64,000 nucleotides of DNA from Polynucleobacter sp. MWH-P3-07-1 (GTDB lineage Bacteria; Pseudomonadota; Gammaproteobacteria; Burkholderiales; Burkholderiaceae). The stretch is from contig NZ_CP061296.1 in assembly GCF_018687555.1 (NCBI RefSeq), positions 682,001 through 746,000 of the forward strand, in the 5' to 3' direction. Under the pieces are notes generated by a model. That model saw nothing but the letters and a program-made list of their open reading frames with translations, made no database searches and had not been told where the DNA came from. The position numbers and the translations under genes were made by a program. Shown in pieces: positions 1-7,640 of this stretch (the first letter of the stretch is position 1; each line of letters starts with the position of its first letter).

Positions 1-489
1 CTCATCTACCATGCCTACTGCAGTAATGACACTATCTAAAGAGAAGATCATATCGAGTAGCGCAATTTGCCCTACTGAAGCAATGAATAATTTCTGGATA
101 GATTCTTTGGGGCTGATCTGCTCAGCTTCTGAAGGGGTATTGGAGTCATGATGGAGCTCCACTTCAGAATAGATTTCCTTTGAGGCTTTCCAGATCAGGA
201 AGAAGCCGCCGAGTAATAAGATCAGATCTCGACCAGAGACCGCATGCTGAAAAAAGCTAAAAATGGGTTCTGTTAAGCCCATCACCCATGACAAACTCAG
301 CAACAGTAGGATACGGGTGATGAGTGCAAAAAGGAGGCCAATCCGCCTAACCTGTTCGCGGATACTGACCGGTAAGCGACCTGCAATCACACTTATAAAA
401 ATAATGTTATCGATGCCCAGAATAATTTCGAGTGCAGCTAAGGTGAAGAAGGCCACCCAAGCATTAGGGTTTACAAGTAGATCGAGCAT
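1..489 (-). CDS. TerC family integral membrane protein (3' part outside window)
   Basis: Read on the minus strand, this is the N-terminal ~163 residues of a TerC/YgdQ-type membrane protein, open at the window edge. The first helix carries the family signature ALEIILGIDNIIFISV, and a later helix contains LLDMIFSLDSVITAVG; these paired acidic transmembrane motifs are typical of TerC, linked to metal (manganese) export or tellurite resistance in relatives. Hydrophobic helices alternate with a short charged loop. I chose the ATG at 489 (MLDLLVNP) because AGAAG lies ~10 bases upstream and it matches the family N-terminus. An in-frame ATG at 531 would add 14 residues but lacks a clear ribosome site. 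The substrate cannot be read from sequence. Confidence 0.85.
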   Translation of the reverse strand, partial: MLDLLVNPNAWVAFFTLAALEIILGIDNIIFISVIAGRLPVSIREQVRRIGLLFALITRILLLLSLSWVMGLTEPIFSFFQHAVSGRDLILLLGGFFLIWKASKEIYSEVELHHDSNTPSEAEQISPKESIQKLFIASVGQIALLDMIFSLDSVITAVGMVDE

Positions 490-651
490 GAATGGGGTTT
501 CTTCTAATGAATTTAAAAGGACGATCTCCATTTTAACGATTCAAGGAGTGCTTATTGGCAAGTGTCGAATTTGGGTATAGAGTAGGGTTTATCAGGCAAG
601 CATTCTTAAATTCCGAATTTTCTACCGCACAATTGATTAAAGGAAGGCACC

Positions 652-1200
652 ATGAATCCAAAAGATTTTCAGGACTGGCAAAGAGAAAAAGCGAAAGAGC
701 TGTTCACTTTCTCACACAAATTACTCGAAACCGCTAAAGAGATTGGCGATCATCATCTGGCTGAAGTTGAGTACAGCATGAAAAATGCCATGGCTACTGC
801 TAAGTCAGCTGCCAAGAATGACCTTGGTAAATTAAAAGATCTACAAGAAGAAGCAACAAAAGAAGCTGCTAAGCGTGCAGCAACTTACCAAAAGAAGGTT
901 AAATCCTTGCTGAAGGATTTGGGTGAGAATGCTGCTGATGAAACAGAGAAGCATTTAGAGAAGGTGCGCCATTCATTGGTCAGCTGGCTTGAGGATGCAG
1001 AAAGCAAAATGCCAGCCCATGCAGACAAGTTATCGAAAGTGGTTCATGAAATGTCGACCACTGGTCAGCAGATGTTTCAGGAGGGCCGTCGCATTGTGAA
1101 TCAAGTGGCTGATACTGCCGAAAAGAACCTGGATGAGTTGGTCAAGAAAACCTCGGCCGGTAAAGGCAAATCAAAAGCAAAAGAAGCCGGTTCTGAATAA
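652..1200 (+). CDS. Phasin family protein
   Basis: A 182-residue, charged, helix-rich protein without signal peptide or membrane segment. The N-terminal half (NPKDFQDWQREKAKELFTFS) and long Ala/Lys/Glu amphipathic helices resemble phasins, which coat polyhydroxyalkanoate granules in the cytoplasm and control their size and number. AGGAAGG just before the ATG supports the start. The C-terminus ends in a Lys-rich tail (GKGKSKAKEAG). It stands alone, followed at once by a terminator; no PHA synthase is near. Family assignment rests on composition and general resemblance; a generic apolipoprotein-like coiled-coil protein is the alternative. Confidence 0.75.
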   Translation: MNPKDFQDWQREKAKELFTFSHKLLETAKEIGDHHLAEVEYSMKNAMATAKSAAKNDLGKLKDLQEEATKEAAKRAATYQKKVKSLLKDLGENAADETEKHLEKVRHSLVSWLEDAESKMPAHADKLSKVVHEMSTTGQQMFQEGRRIVNQVADTAEKNLDELVKKTSAGKGKSKAKEAGSE

Positions 1201-1220
1201 GATCACTTCACTTTAATAAC

Positions 1221-1244
1221 AGCCACCCTAGCGGTGGCTTTTTT
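1221..1244 (+). terminator. Intrinsic terminator after the phasin gene
   Basis: A perfect 7-bp stem, AGCCACC (1221-1227) with GGTGGCT (1233-1239), 5-base loop, followed by a run of T. It lies 20 bases after the phasin stop codon and also at the 3' end of the convergent minus-strand gene. Confidence 0.9.
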
Positions 1245-1467
1245 ACTTCCAACCCTGGAGCCAGACATTACCATCAGTTAGCTCTCGCCAAGGAATGACT
1301 CGACTCTTTTTGCTATACACCGCTTCAAGCTCAACTGATTCTGCAAGCAATTCTTGCTCGGGGTCAGAGTAAATCACCTTAGCAACCAAAAAATGTTTCT
1401 CTTTGTTTACGGGGTGGACCGCAGTCCATTTGCTTAATAGGAGTTTCTTTGGGCTTAGTGGGTTCAT
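1243..1467 (-). CDS. TIGR02450-type small Trp-rich protein
   Basis: A 74-residue protein with the family pattern: MNPLSPKKLLLSKWTAVHP, then KEKHFLV, SVELEAVYSKKSRVIPW, and a C-terminal WRELTDGNVWLQGW. These features define a small conserved protein of unknown function (TIGR02450). It is soluble, without signal or membrane segment. I prefer the ATG at 1467, which matches the family N-terminus; an in-frame ATG at 1494 would add nine residues and overlap the upstream lipoprotein gene by 16 bases. Neither start has a strong ribosome site, so translation may be coupled to the upstream gene. Function unknown. Confidence 0.75.
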   Translation of the reverse strand: MNPLSPKKLLLSKWTAVHPVNKEKHFLVAKVIYSDPEQELLAESVELEAVYSKKSRVIPWRELTDGNVWLQGWK

Positions 1468-1478
1468 CTGATCGCCAA

Positions 1479-1781
1479 TTAGAGTGCAGAGCATTGATAT
1501 TCTTTACCAGCGATATTGAGCTTACCTTGGCTGGGTATGAATCGTACTTCAGCATCCTGGGTGAGGGTAGGGCATTGAGTGGCGAAGTAAGTCATCTCTC
1601 CCAGAGCGCCACAATGGGTGTACCTGGTGTTTGGCAGAATCATTTGAGCCTGCTTCAGAATCATTGAGAGCTTCTGCCCATCGCCATCTTGACATGTCCA
1701 GGTTGTGTAGTCGACCCTGCCGCAGGCATAGAGCAGGACGATGCCTAAAAGGGGAGTGAGCAACTTCAATAGGGTTCGCAC
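1479..1781 (-). CDS. Small putative lipoprotein
   Basis: A 100-residue protein beginning with a lipoprotein signal: MRTLLKLLTPLLGIVLLYACG, where LLYAC resembles a lipobox with Cys20. The mature part has four further cysteines (TWTCQDGDG, THCGAL, TQCPTL, YQCSAL) that could form two disulfides in the periplasm. It ends 11 bases before the preferred start of the downstream TIGR02450-type gene, so the two probably share a transcript. I do not recognise a family. Function unknown. Confidence 0.6.
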   Translation of the reverse strand: MRTLLKLLTPLLGIVLLYACGRVDYTTWTCQDGDGQKLSMILKQAQMILPNTRYTHCGALGEMTYFATQCPTLTQDAEVRFIPSQGKLNIAGKEYQCSAL

Positions 1782-1875
1782 ACCCCAAGCATAGCGAAAT
1801 TTTGGGCACTTTGCGTTTGGTATTAAGATTTATCTAGAGTGATATTAAAAAGATAAAAATCTTAAAGGAGACAGT

Positions 1876-2925
1876 ATGGATACAAATCGTCGCGATATTC
1901 TCAAGATGGGTAGCAGTGCTGCCTTAAGTAGCTTGCTGCTCTCTGGCACTGCAGAGGCTGCTAGTAGTAGTTCTCCAGTGGTAGTTGAGCCATTGACTGG
2001 AAAAGCGGGTTACCGAGTAGCAAACTACCTGCCACGCATGGGCGCTACATCCCGTCTAGGATTGGTTACTAATGATGGCATGGTGATTGATATCCCCGCT
2101 GAGGCGGCTCGTCAAAAACTGACCCTATCTTTCGACCCTACTTCCATGATTTCTTTAGCGGGCTCTGGCAATCAAGGGCTCCTGGATTTGGCCAAGCTTT
2201 TTAAGAGCCGGGGTCAAGCCACTCAAAACGTGAACCAAATTATCTTGCTCTCACCAATCCCTAAACCTCAGAGCAATATTTACTGTGTTGGTTGGAACTA
2301 TCTGGATCACTTCGAAGAAGGTTTAAAAAGTCGCGAAGATAAAAATATCAAAGAGTATCCAAAGGTACCCGTAATCTTCACTAAGGGCACTCAGACCATG
2401 AATGGCCCCTTTGACAAGATTCCTTACGATGGTGGTATTTCCACCATGATTGATTGGGAAGCTGAGCTTGCCGTCGTGATTGGCAAGAAGGGTAAGAATA
2501 TTTCCGAAGAGAATGCCATGGAATACGTTTTTGGCTACTCTGCCTATAACGACACGACTGCTCGCGACATTCAGCAGAAGCGACAATCTGGCCAGTGGTT
2601 TAAGGGGAAGAGTTTGGACGGTCATGGACCCATGGGTCCTTGGGTGGTGACGGCTGGCGGCGTAGATCTGAAAGACGTGCGTGTGATTTGTCGGGTCAAT
2701 GGGGTTGAAAAACAAAATGCCAGTTACGCGCAAATGTATTTCAAAATTCCGGCGATCATTGCAGAGTTATCGCGCGGCCTCACTCTGCTGCCAGGCGACA
2801 TCATTGCGACCGGCACCCCTTCAGGAGTGGGTTACAGCCGGAATCCTCCCGAGTTTTTAAAGCCAGGCGATGTCATGGAGTCTGAGGTGACCGGTATTGG
2901 GATCATTCGCAATACCATCGCTTAA
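1876..2925 (+). CDS. FAH family hydrolase/isomerase with Tat signal (copy 1)
   Basis: A 349-residue member of the fumarylacetoacetate hydrolase superfamily, which cleaves or isomerises acyl-pyruvate-like compounds using a divalent metal. The N-terminus has a twin-arginine export signal: NRRDILKMG, a hydrophobic stretch, then AEAA as a likely cleavage site. The catalytic domain (~135-345) shows YCVGWNYLDH, the metal-binding region DWEAELAVVIG with paired Glu, then YNDTTARDIQ and IIATGTPSGVG. Export makes it unusual, since most relatives act in the cytoplasm on aromatic breakdown products. A clear ribosome site (AAAGGAGACAGT) precedes the ATG. A paralogue with its own Tat signal lies at 10659-11702. 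Substrate unknown. Confidence 0.85.
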   Translation: MDTNRRDILKMGSSAALSSLLLSGTAEAASSSSPVVVEPLTGKAGYRVANYLPRMGATSRLGLVTNDGMVIDIPAEAARQKLTLSFDPTSMISLAGSGNQGLLDLAKLFKSRGQATQNVNQIILLSPIPKPQSNIYCVGWNYLDHFEEGLKSREDKNIKEYPKVPVIFTKGTQTMNGPFDKIPYDGGISTMIDWEAELAVVIGKKGKNISEENAMEYVFGYSAYNDTTARDIQQKRQSGQWFKGKSLDGHGPMGPWVVTAGGVDLKDVRVICRVNGVEKQNASYAQMYFKIPAIIAELSRGLTLLPGDIIATGTPSGVGYSRNPPEFLKPGDVMESEVTGIGIIRNTIA

Positions 2926-2974
2926 TTCCCGAAATAAGAAAAAAGCCCATATTTTTCAATAGCTTATATCGATT

Positions 2975-3007
2975 TAGGGGAAGCAACTCTGTAAGAGTTT
3001 TCCCCTA
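2975..3007. repeat. Strong stem-loop in the gap after the FAH gene
   Basis: TAGGGGAA (2975-2982), a two-base GC bulge, AACTCT (2985-2990), a GTA loop, then AGAGTT (2994-2999) and TTCCCCTA (3000-3007): 14 base pairs in all. Neither side has a T run, so it is not a standard intrinsic terminator. It may stabilise the 3' end of the upstream mRNA or act as a Rho-linked or regulatory hairpin. Confidence 0.6.
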
Positions 3008-3095
3008 TCTAGGCTGTCAATAACTCTACTTTTTATAGAGATATACTTGATCGCGTAGTGGGTATGGAATCATTTTTTGAATATGAGGAGACAAG

Positions 3096-3284
3096 ATGTC
3101 ACAACACGATACATTGCTAGCCGCTTTCGAGAATTACATCGCTGAAAACGAAAAATTCATTGGTAAGGGCGTTAAGGCATCCGCAGCTCGTGCTCGTAAA
3201 GCATTGCAAGAAATTGCTGGTGCCTGCAAAGAGCGTCGCAAAGAAATTACTGCTCATAAAGAAGCAATGGAAGCAAAGAAATAA
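3096..3284 (+). CDS. Small histone H1-like (Hc1-type) protein
   Basis: A 62-residue, lysine- and arginine-rich helical protein: ENEKFIGKGVKASAARARKALQEI followed by CKERRKEITAHKEAMEAKK. The layout resembles the N-terminal part of Hc1/histone-H1-like proteins, basic DNA-binding proteins first described in Chlamydia. It lacks the long Lys/Ala C-terminal tail of larger versions. GAGGAGACAAG just before the ATG is an excellent ribosome site, suggesting high expression. A short coiled-coil protein of other function is the alternative. Role in nucleoid structure is inferred. Confidence 0.65.
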   Translation: MSQHDTLLAAFENYIAENEKFIGKGVKASAARARKALQEIAGACKERRKEITAHKEAMEAKK

Positions 3285-3310
3285 TCTTCTTTAGCTATTT
3301 CTGTTGGATT

Positions 3311-3340
3311 AAAAACCTAGCTCATGAGGCTAGGTTTTTT
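3311..3340. terminator. Bidirectional terminator between converging genes
   Basis: AAAAACCTAGC pairs with GCTAGGTTTTTT around the loop CTCATGAG. It has a T run on the plus side and an A run on the other, so it serves both the histone-like gene (plus) and the ybgC-like gene (minus), whose stop codon it overlaps. Confidence 0.9.
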
Positions 3341-3776
3341 ACTTTTGGGGATCCGCTGAATCGACTAAAGGAAATAGCCAATCTGGAAGACCCTTTGGCT
3401 TCAGTGTTTTTGTATCTACTGCAACCAAATGAATCAATGCGCTAGCTAATAAGGTGGGCTCTTCCGCTGGATTCGCTTCGTTGATTTTCTTGGCTGTTTG
3501 CTTAATCGCAATTTGAGTGCGACCGCGATGCTCAATGAGTTGATCGATCACCAGTAGGTCATCCAATCGACCTGGACGATAAAAGTTCATAGTGAGCTCT
3601 CTCACAGGAAAAAGAATCCCGAATTCTTCTACTAGCCTTAAAGGGCCAATGCCGAGACCATGAAGCCAGGCAGCTCTGCTACGCTCAAAGATTTCAAGAT
3701 ATCGGGCATGGTAAATAAAGCCTGCGGTATCGGTATCGGAATAGCAAACACGAAAGGTATAGGGAGTGGTAGTCAT
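3339..3776 (-). CDS. ybgC: YbgC-type acyl-CoA thioesterase
   Basis: A 145-residue single hot-dog-fold thioesterase that hydrolyses short-chain or hydroxybenzoyl-type acyl-CoA in the cytoplasm. The active-site segment YSDTDTAGFIYHARY is the YbgC/4-hydroxybenzoyl-CoA thioesterase signature; Asp16 and His23 match the catalytic pair of E. coli YbgC. Length and the MNFYRPGRLDDLL and DTKTLKPKGLP segments also fit. Its ATG follows the stop codon of the GNAT gene with no gap (TAA then ATG), so the two are cotranscribed and coupled. The usual tol-pal neighbours are absent here. Confidence 0.88.
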   Translation of the reverse strand: MTTTPYTFRVCYSDTDTAGFIYHARYLEIFERSRAAWLHGLGIGPLRLVEEFGILFPVRELTMNFYRPGRLDDLLVIDQLIEHRGRTQIAIKQTAKKINEANPAEEPTLLASALIHLVAVDTKTLKPKGLPDWLFPLVDSADPQK

Positions 3777-4214
3777 TTATGGCGCAGTAGGGTTCAATAC
3801 CAACATCATAGAGCGATGTGGAATCCCTGCTTCATCGTAAACGGGGCCATGGGCTTGAAACCCCAATTGCTCATAAAAAGGAATAGCCACCATCTGCGCA
3901 TTCAGAATAAAACGGCGAATTCCTTGAGCTTTGCCAAAACTGATTAAAGCGCCAAGCAGTTGCCTGCCATAACCCTGTCTTCGATAGGGGCTCAAAATTG
4001 CCATACGCCCAATTTTGCCCGCGCCATCCGTTTGGAGAACTAGACGTGCGGTGCCGATACATTGCGAGTCTTGATATAGGAGGGCGTGATGTGCTTGCCC
4101 ATCATAGAGGTCAAGTTCCATTTCTTCAGGAACGGCCTGCTCTTCAATGAAGACTGCTTTGCGAATTCGATAGGCATCCGGCTCTGCTTCAGCCCAACTC
4201 TTTATCAGTATCAC
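3777..4214 (-). CDS. GNAT family N-acetyltransferase
   Basis: A GNAT-fold acetyltransferase using acetyl-CoA. The core reads RKAVFIEEQAVPEEMELD, then GTARLVLQ, and the acetyl-CoA loop YRRQGYGRQLL, followed by NAQMVAIPFYEQLGFQAHG; it resembles the ElaA/YjcF group. The open frame reaches an ATG at 4271, but I place the start at the GTG at 4214 (145 residues): GGAGAA lies six bases upstream, and the extra 19 N-terminal residues look unlike the family. It is the first gene of a pair with the YbgC-type thioesterase. Substrate unknown. Confidence 0.82.
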   Translation of the reverse strand: MILIKSWAEAEPDAYRIRKAVFIEEQAVPEEMELDLYDGQAHHALLYQDSQCIGTARLVLQTDGAGKIGRMAILSPYRRQGYGRQLLGALISFGKAQGIRRFILNAQMVAIPFYEQLGFQAHGPVYDEAGIPHRSMMLVLNPTAP

Positions 4215-4271
4215 TAGATATTCTCCAAAAACTCCACTTACCCTAGTACTACTACCAATATAGAGCATCAA

Positions 4272-4291
4272 TTAAGACTTTTTTGTCTTAA
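4272..4291. repeat. Inverted repeat upstream of the GNAT gene
   Basis: TTAAGAC (4272-4278), six T, then GTCTTAA (4285-4291): a perfect 7-bp inverted repeat in the divergent gap between the GNAT gene and the TTG-started gene at 4367. It could be an operator. No regulator can be named. Confidence 0.4.
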
Positions 4292-4366
4292 AACGGATAA
4301 TGATCATGGTTACAATCAAAAAGCGGTTTACACCTGCATCTACAAACCTCATTACTAGGAGTTATC

Positions 4367-4945
4367 TTGAAGAAATCTGTCTACGCTTTATTCGCCTCAA
4401 TTGGCCTTGCTTTATCTGCTTCTGCATCGGCTCAAATGCCAGCTAAGATGGTTCCTTTGGCAGCTGACGTCATGGTGTTGACTGCAACGGTTGACTCGGT
4501 TGATATGAAAACCCGTGTTGTGACTTTAAAAGATGCGAATGGTAATTTGGCTCAGATGAACGTTGCTAAATCGGTACATGATTTGGGTAAGGTAAAGAAG
4601 GGCGATGTTTTTGTGGTTGAGCATGCTCAAGCGATTGCAGTTGGATTGACTGCAGCAGGTAAAGATCAGAAGCCTGGCGCATCTGGAGTTCACTCTGTTG
4701 TGATGGCTGGCAAAGGCGCTGCTAAACCTTTTGAAGAAACTCAAGATACTGTTTATGCGACGGTGAAGATTTCTACTATTGATTACAACAGCCGTGTTGT
4801 GACTTTTACACTCCCATCTGGCGAGAAGCAAAAAGTGAAAGTGGCTCCAAGCGTTTTAGGTCTTGAGAAATTCAAGGCGGGTGACGATGTGATGGTTGAG
4901 TTTGTTGATGACACCATCATCACCTTTGAAACTCCAAAGAAATAA
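4367..4945 (+). CDS. Periplasmic protein made of two tandem repeats
   Basis: A 192-residue secreted protein with a TTG start preceded by TAGGAG. The signal peptide is MKKSVYALFASIGLALSASASA with cleavage near ASA. The rest is an internal duplication. Unit 1 (~38-93) reads VLTATVDSVDMKTRVVTLKD...VHDLGKVKKGDVFVVEHAQA. Unit 2 (~128-188) reads VYATVKISTIDYNSRVVTFTL...VLGLEKFKAGDDVMVEFVDD. Each looks like a small beta-barrel (OB-like) unit. Similar proteins occur in betaproteobacteria, but I know no function. It ends at a shared terminator with the tupA-like gene. Confidence 0.75.
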   Translation: MKKSVYALFASIGLALSASASAQMPAKMVPLAADVMVLTATVDSVDMKTRVVTLKDANGNLAQMNVAKSVHDLGKVKKGDVFVVEHAQAIAVGLTAAGKDQKPGASGVHSVVMAGKGAAKPFEETQDTVYATVKISTIDYNSRVVTFTLPSGEKQKVKVAPSVLGLEKFKAGDDVMVEFVDDTIITFETPKK

Positions 4946-4976
4946 TTCAGTTCAGACTGAAGTAATTAGTACTCAG

Positions 4977-5005
4977 AAAAAAGCCCATCAATTGATGGGC
5001 TTTTT
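4977..5005. terminator. Bidirectional terminator between the repeat protein and the TupA-like gene
   Basis: AAAAAGCCCATCAA followed directly by TTGATGGGCTTTTT is a perfect palindrome with A and T runs outside, so it can stop transcription from either side. Confidence 0.92.
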
Positions 5006-5021
5006 CTTTTATCCCTTTCGC

Positions 5022-5855
5022 TTACTTCCTACTGGGCTTGGCATTCGGGAAAAAGAGTTGCTCTCCATCAATCTTGTAAGAAGCAATAACGGCTTGACCC
5101 TCTTTTGAGATAAGCCAGTCAATAAAGTTTTGTCCTAAGGTTTTTTTCACCTGCGGGAATTTCTCGGGATTGACCAGCATCACACCATATTGATTAAATA
5201 ATTTAGGGTCACCTTGCACGAGGATGATGAGATCACCACGATTCTTAAAGCTAAGCCAAGTCCCCCTATCGGCCAGGATGTAGGCATTCATTGCTGAGGC
5301 AGTATTGAGAGCAGGGCCCATGCCAGAACCTGTTTCTTTATACCAAGATCCGTTAGTAGGATTGATGCCAGCACTCTTCCAGTAGCGGAGCTCAGCCGCG
5401 TTCGTACCACTCTTATCGCCACGCGAAATAAAGGGTGACTGTGCTGCGGCAATTTTCTGAAAGGCGACATCAATCTCTTTGCCGCCGGCAATCTTGGCTG
5501 GATCACCTTTAGGTCCAATCAAAATGAAATCGTTGTACATCACTTCATAGCGCTTGCTTGAGAACCCCTCAGCAACAAATTGCTCCTCAGCAGGTTTGTC
5601 ATGGACAAAGACCACATCGGCATCACCACGGCGGCCAATATCTAATGCTTGACCAGTGCCTACCGCGACGACTTTGACATCGATGCCGCTTTTGCTTTTG
5701 TAGATGGGTAATAAATAGTTAAACAGGCCCGACTGTTCAGTTGAGGTTGTGGATGACACCACAATACTGTTTTCTTGCGCAAAACCAAGACTAGCTAAGC
5801 CACTCAGAGTGAGGAGTAAAAATGAATTGATGATGTTGCGTTGCACATAATTCAT
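5022..5855 (-). CDS. TupA-like tungstate/molybdate-binding periplasmic protein
   Basis: A 277-residue exported solute-binding protein. A signal peptide ends near GLASLGFA. The mature start VVSSTTSTEQSGLF and the blocks VVAVGTGQALDIGRRGDADV, FVHDKPAEE and EVMYNDFILIGPKGDPA are those of TupA/WtpA-type oxyanion-binding proteins, which feed tungstate or molybdate to a TupBC ABC transporter. No permease or ATPase gene lies beside it, so it is an orphan here. It is divergent from the MFS gene at 5958. Tungstate rather than molybdate is inferred from resemblance only. Confidence 0.85.
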   Translation of the reverse strand: MNYVQRNIINSFLLLTLSGLASLGFAQENSIVVSSTTSTEQSGLFNYLLPIYKSKSGIDVKVVAVGTGQALDIGRRGDADVVFVHDKPAEEQFVAEGFSSKRYEVMYNDFILIGPKGDPAKIAGGKEIDVAFQKIAAAQSPFISRGDKSGTNAAELRYWKSAGINPTNGSWYKETGSGMGPALNTASAMNAYILADRGTWLSFKNRGDLIILVQGDPKLFNQYGVMLVNPEKFPQVKKTLGQNFIDWLISKEGQAVIASYKIDGEQLFFPNAKPSRK

Positions 5856-5957
5856 TTGCGGGATAACCCTTAGTTGTGTTGATGAAGTGTTATTACTAAA
5901 TGCAAAGTTTTTAAATAAGCATTATAAATGGGGGGTATTGCACAACAAGGAGACAAG

Positions 5958-7595
5958 ATGTTCCATCTATTAGACAAAGAACGAACCATTGCAGGTTCTG
6001 GTTTTAATCGTTGGCTGGTTCCACCAGCTGCCCTCGCTATTCACCTCTGTATTGGTATGGCTTACGGCTTCTCTGTTTTCTGGTTGCCACTCTCAAAAGC
6101 GCTGGGTGTTTCTCAGGGCGGCACAGAAGCGATTAAGTGTCCAGCAGATGTGGGCTTTATTGGACAACTCTTTACAACCACCTGTGACTGGCAGATTTCC
6201 ACACTGGGTTGGATGTATACCTTGTTCTTCGTATTCCTTGGTATCTCAGCTGCAATTTGGGGTGGTTGGTTAGAGCGCGCTGGTCCTCGTAAAGCAGGCG
6301 TCGTTGCTGCCTTCTGTTGGGGTGGCGGCATGCTCATCTCAGCACTCGGCGTCCACCTGCATCAGTTCTGGATGATGATCATCGGCTCTGGTGTGATTGG
6401 TGGTATCGGTTTGGGATTGGGTTATATCTCACCAGTATCCACATTGATTAAGTGGTTCCCAGACCGTCGCGGTATGGCAACCGGCATGGCCATTATGGGC
6501 TTTGGTGGTGGTGCCATGATCGGCTCTCCATTAGCGGCGATGTTGATGAAAAACTTTGCCTCTCCAACGAGTGTTGGTGTGGCGCAAACCTTCGTAGTGA
6601 TGGGTCTGGGCTATTTCGTTTACATGATGTGTGGCGCTTTTGGCTATCGCATCCCAGCCAGCGATTGGAAGCCTGCAGGCTGGACTCCTCCCGTTTCACA
6701 GGGCAGCAATGCCATGATTACCAACCGCAGTGTGAGTGTTAAAAAAGTGTGGGGCATTCCTCAGTTCTGGTTGGTGTGGATGGTGCTGTGTATGAACGTC
6801 TCGGCAGGTATTGGTGTGATTGGTATGGCATCACCAATGCTACAAGAAGTATTTGCTGGTAGTTTGATTGGTGTTCAACAAACCTTTACCGAACTCGATA
6901 AAACACAGCTCACTGCAATTGCTGGAATCGCTGCTGGCTTTACAGCCTTGATTAGCTTGTTCAACATTGGTGGCCGTTTCTTCTGGGCTAGCTTGTCTGA
7001 TAAGTTAGGTCGCAAGATGACCTATATTGTCTTCTTCGTCTTAGGTGGCGCAATGTACTTTAGCGTGCCAAGTAGTGCTCAAGCAGGCAATCTGGCCTTA
7101 TTCGTCGGCGCCTTCTGCATCATCTTGAGTATGTATGGTGGTGGCTTCGCGACGGTGCCTGCTTACCTGGCGGATTTGTTTGGTACACAGAACGTGGGTG
7201 CGATTCATGGCCGTTTATTAACGGCTTGGTCTACTGCCGGTATCTTGGGTCCAGTCGTTGTTAACTATATGCGTGACTACCAGTTAGGATTAGGCTTGCC
7301 ACGTGCTCAGGTTTATAACCAAACCATGTACATCCTCACAGGCATGTTGGCAATTGGTTTGATCTGTAACTTGCTGATTCGTCCGGTAGCTGATAAGTGG
7401 TTCATGACGGATGCTGAGTTGGCTGAAGAGAAGCGCTTAGCACATGAAAAAGCCTTAAGCTCGGTTGTAACTGGCTCTGGTGGTAATGAACAGACTTCAT
7501 CATTGACAGTCTTGTTAGCATGGGTTGCTGTAGGTATTCCATTGGCTTGGGGTATTTACAAAACAGTCTTAAGTGCAATGAAACTCTTTGCATAA
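5958..7595 (+). CDS. OFA-family MFS transporter
   Basis: A 545-residue, 12-helix major facilitator superfamily carrier of the oxalate/formate antiporter (OFA) group, which moves monocarboxylates or dicarboxylates across the inner membrane. Visible features are HLCIGMAYGFSVFWLPL in helix 1, the loop FPDRRGMATGMAIMGFGGGA, and SDKLGRKMTY between helices 8 and 9. An insertion near residues 46-65 with two cysteines (IKCPAD, TTCDWQ) lies in the first external loop. I start at the ATG 5958, which has AAGGAGACAAG just before it, rather than 5928. Substrate unknown. Confidence 0.85.
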   Translation: MFHLLDKERTIAGSGFNRWLVPPAALAIHLCIGMAYGFSVFWLPLSKALGVSQGGTEAIKCPADVGFIGQLFTTTCDWQISTLGWMYTLFFVFLGISAAIWGGWLERAGPRKAGVVAAFCWGGGMLISALGVHLHQFWMMIIGSGVIGGIGLGLGYISPVSTLIKWFPDRRGMATGMAIMGFGGGAMIGSPLAAMLMKNFASPTSVGVAQTFVVMGLGYFVYMMCGAFGYRIPASDWKPAGWTPPVSQGSNAMITNRSVSVKKVWGIPQFWLVWMVLCMNVSAGIGVIGMASPMLQEVFAGSLIGVQQTFTELDKTQLTAIAGIAAGFTALISLFNIGGRFFWASLSDKLGRKMTYIVFFVLGGAMYFSVPSSAQAGNLALFVGAFCIILSMYGGGFATVPAYLADLFGTQNVGAIHGRLLTAWSTAGILGPVVVNYMRDYQLGLGLPRAQVYNQTMYILTGMLAIGLICNLLIRPVADKWFMTDAELAEEKRLAHEKALSSVVTGSGGNEQTSSLTVLLAWVAVGIPLAWGIYKTVLSAMKLFA

Positions 7596-7611
7596 GCTGT
7601 ACTGCTCTCAG

Positions 7612-7640
7612 AAAAACGGCTCCTCGTGAGCCGTTTTTTT
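7612..7640. terminator. Bidirectional terminator after the MFS gene
   Basis: AAAAACGGCTC (7612-7622) with GAGCCGTTTTTTT (7628-7640) and a five-base loop. It lies between the converging MFS and PaiB-like genes and serves both. Confidence 0.92.

Noticed and set aside
4293..4312. Fur-like GATAATGATCATGG upstream of the gene at 4367
   Set aside because: Only the left half matches the Fur consensus; the right half is poor, and neighbours have no iron link.
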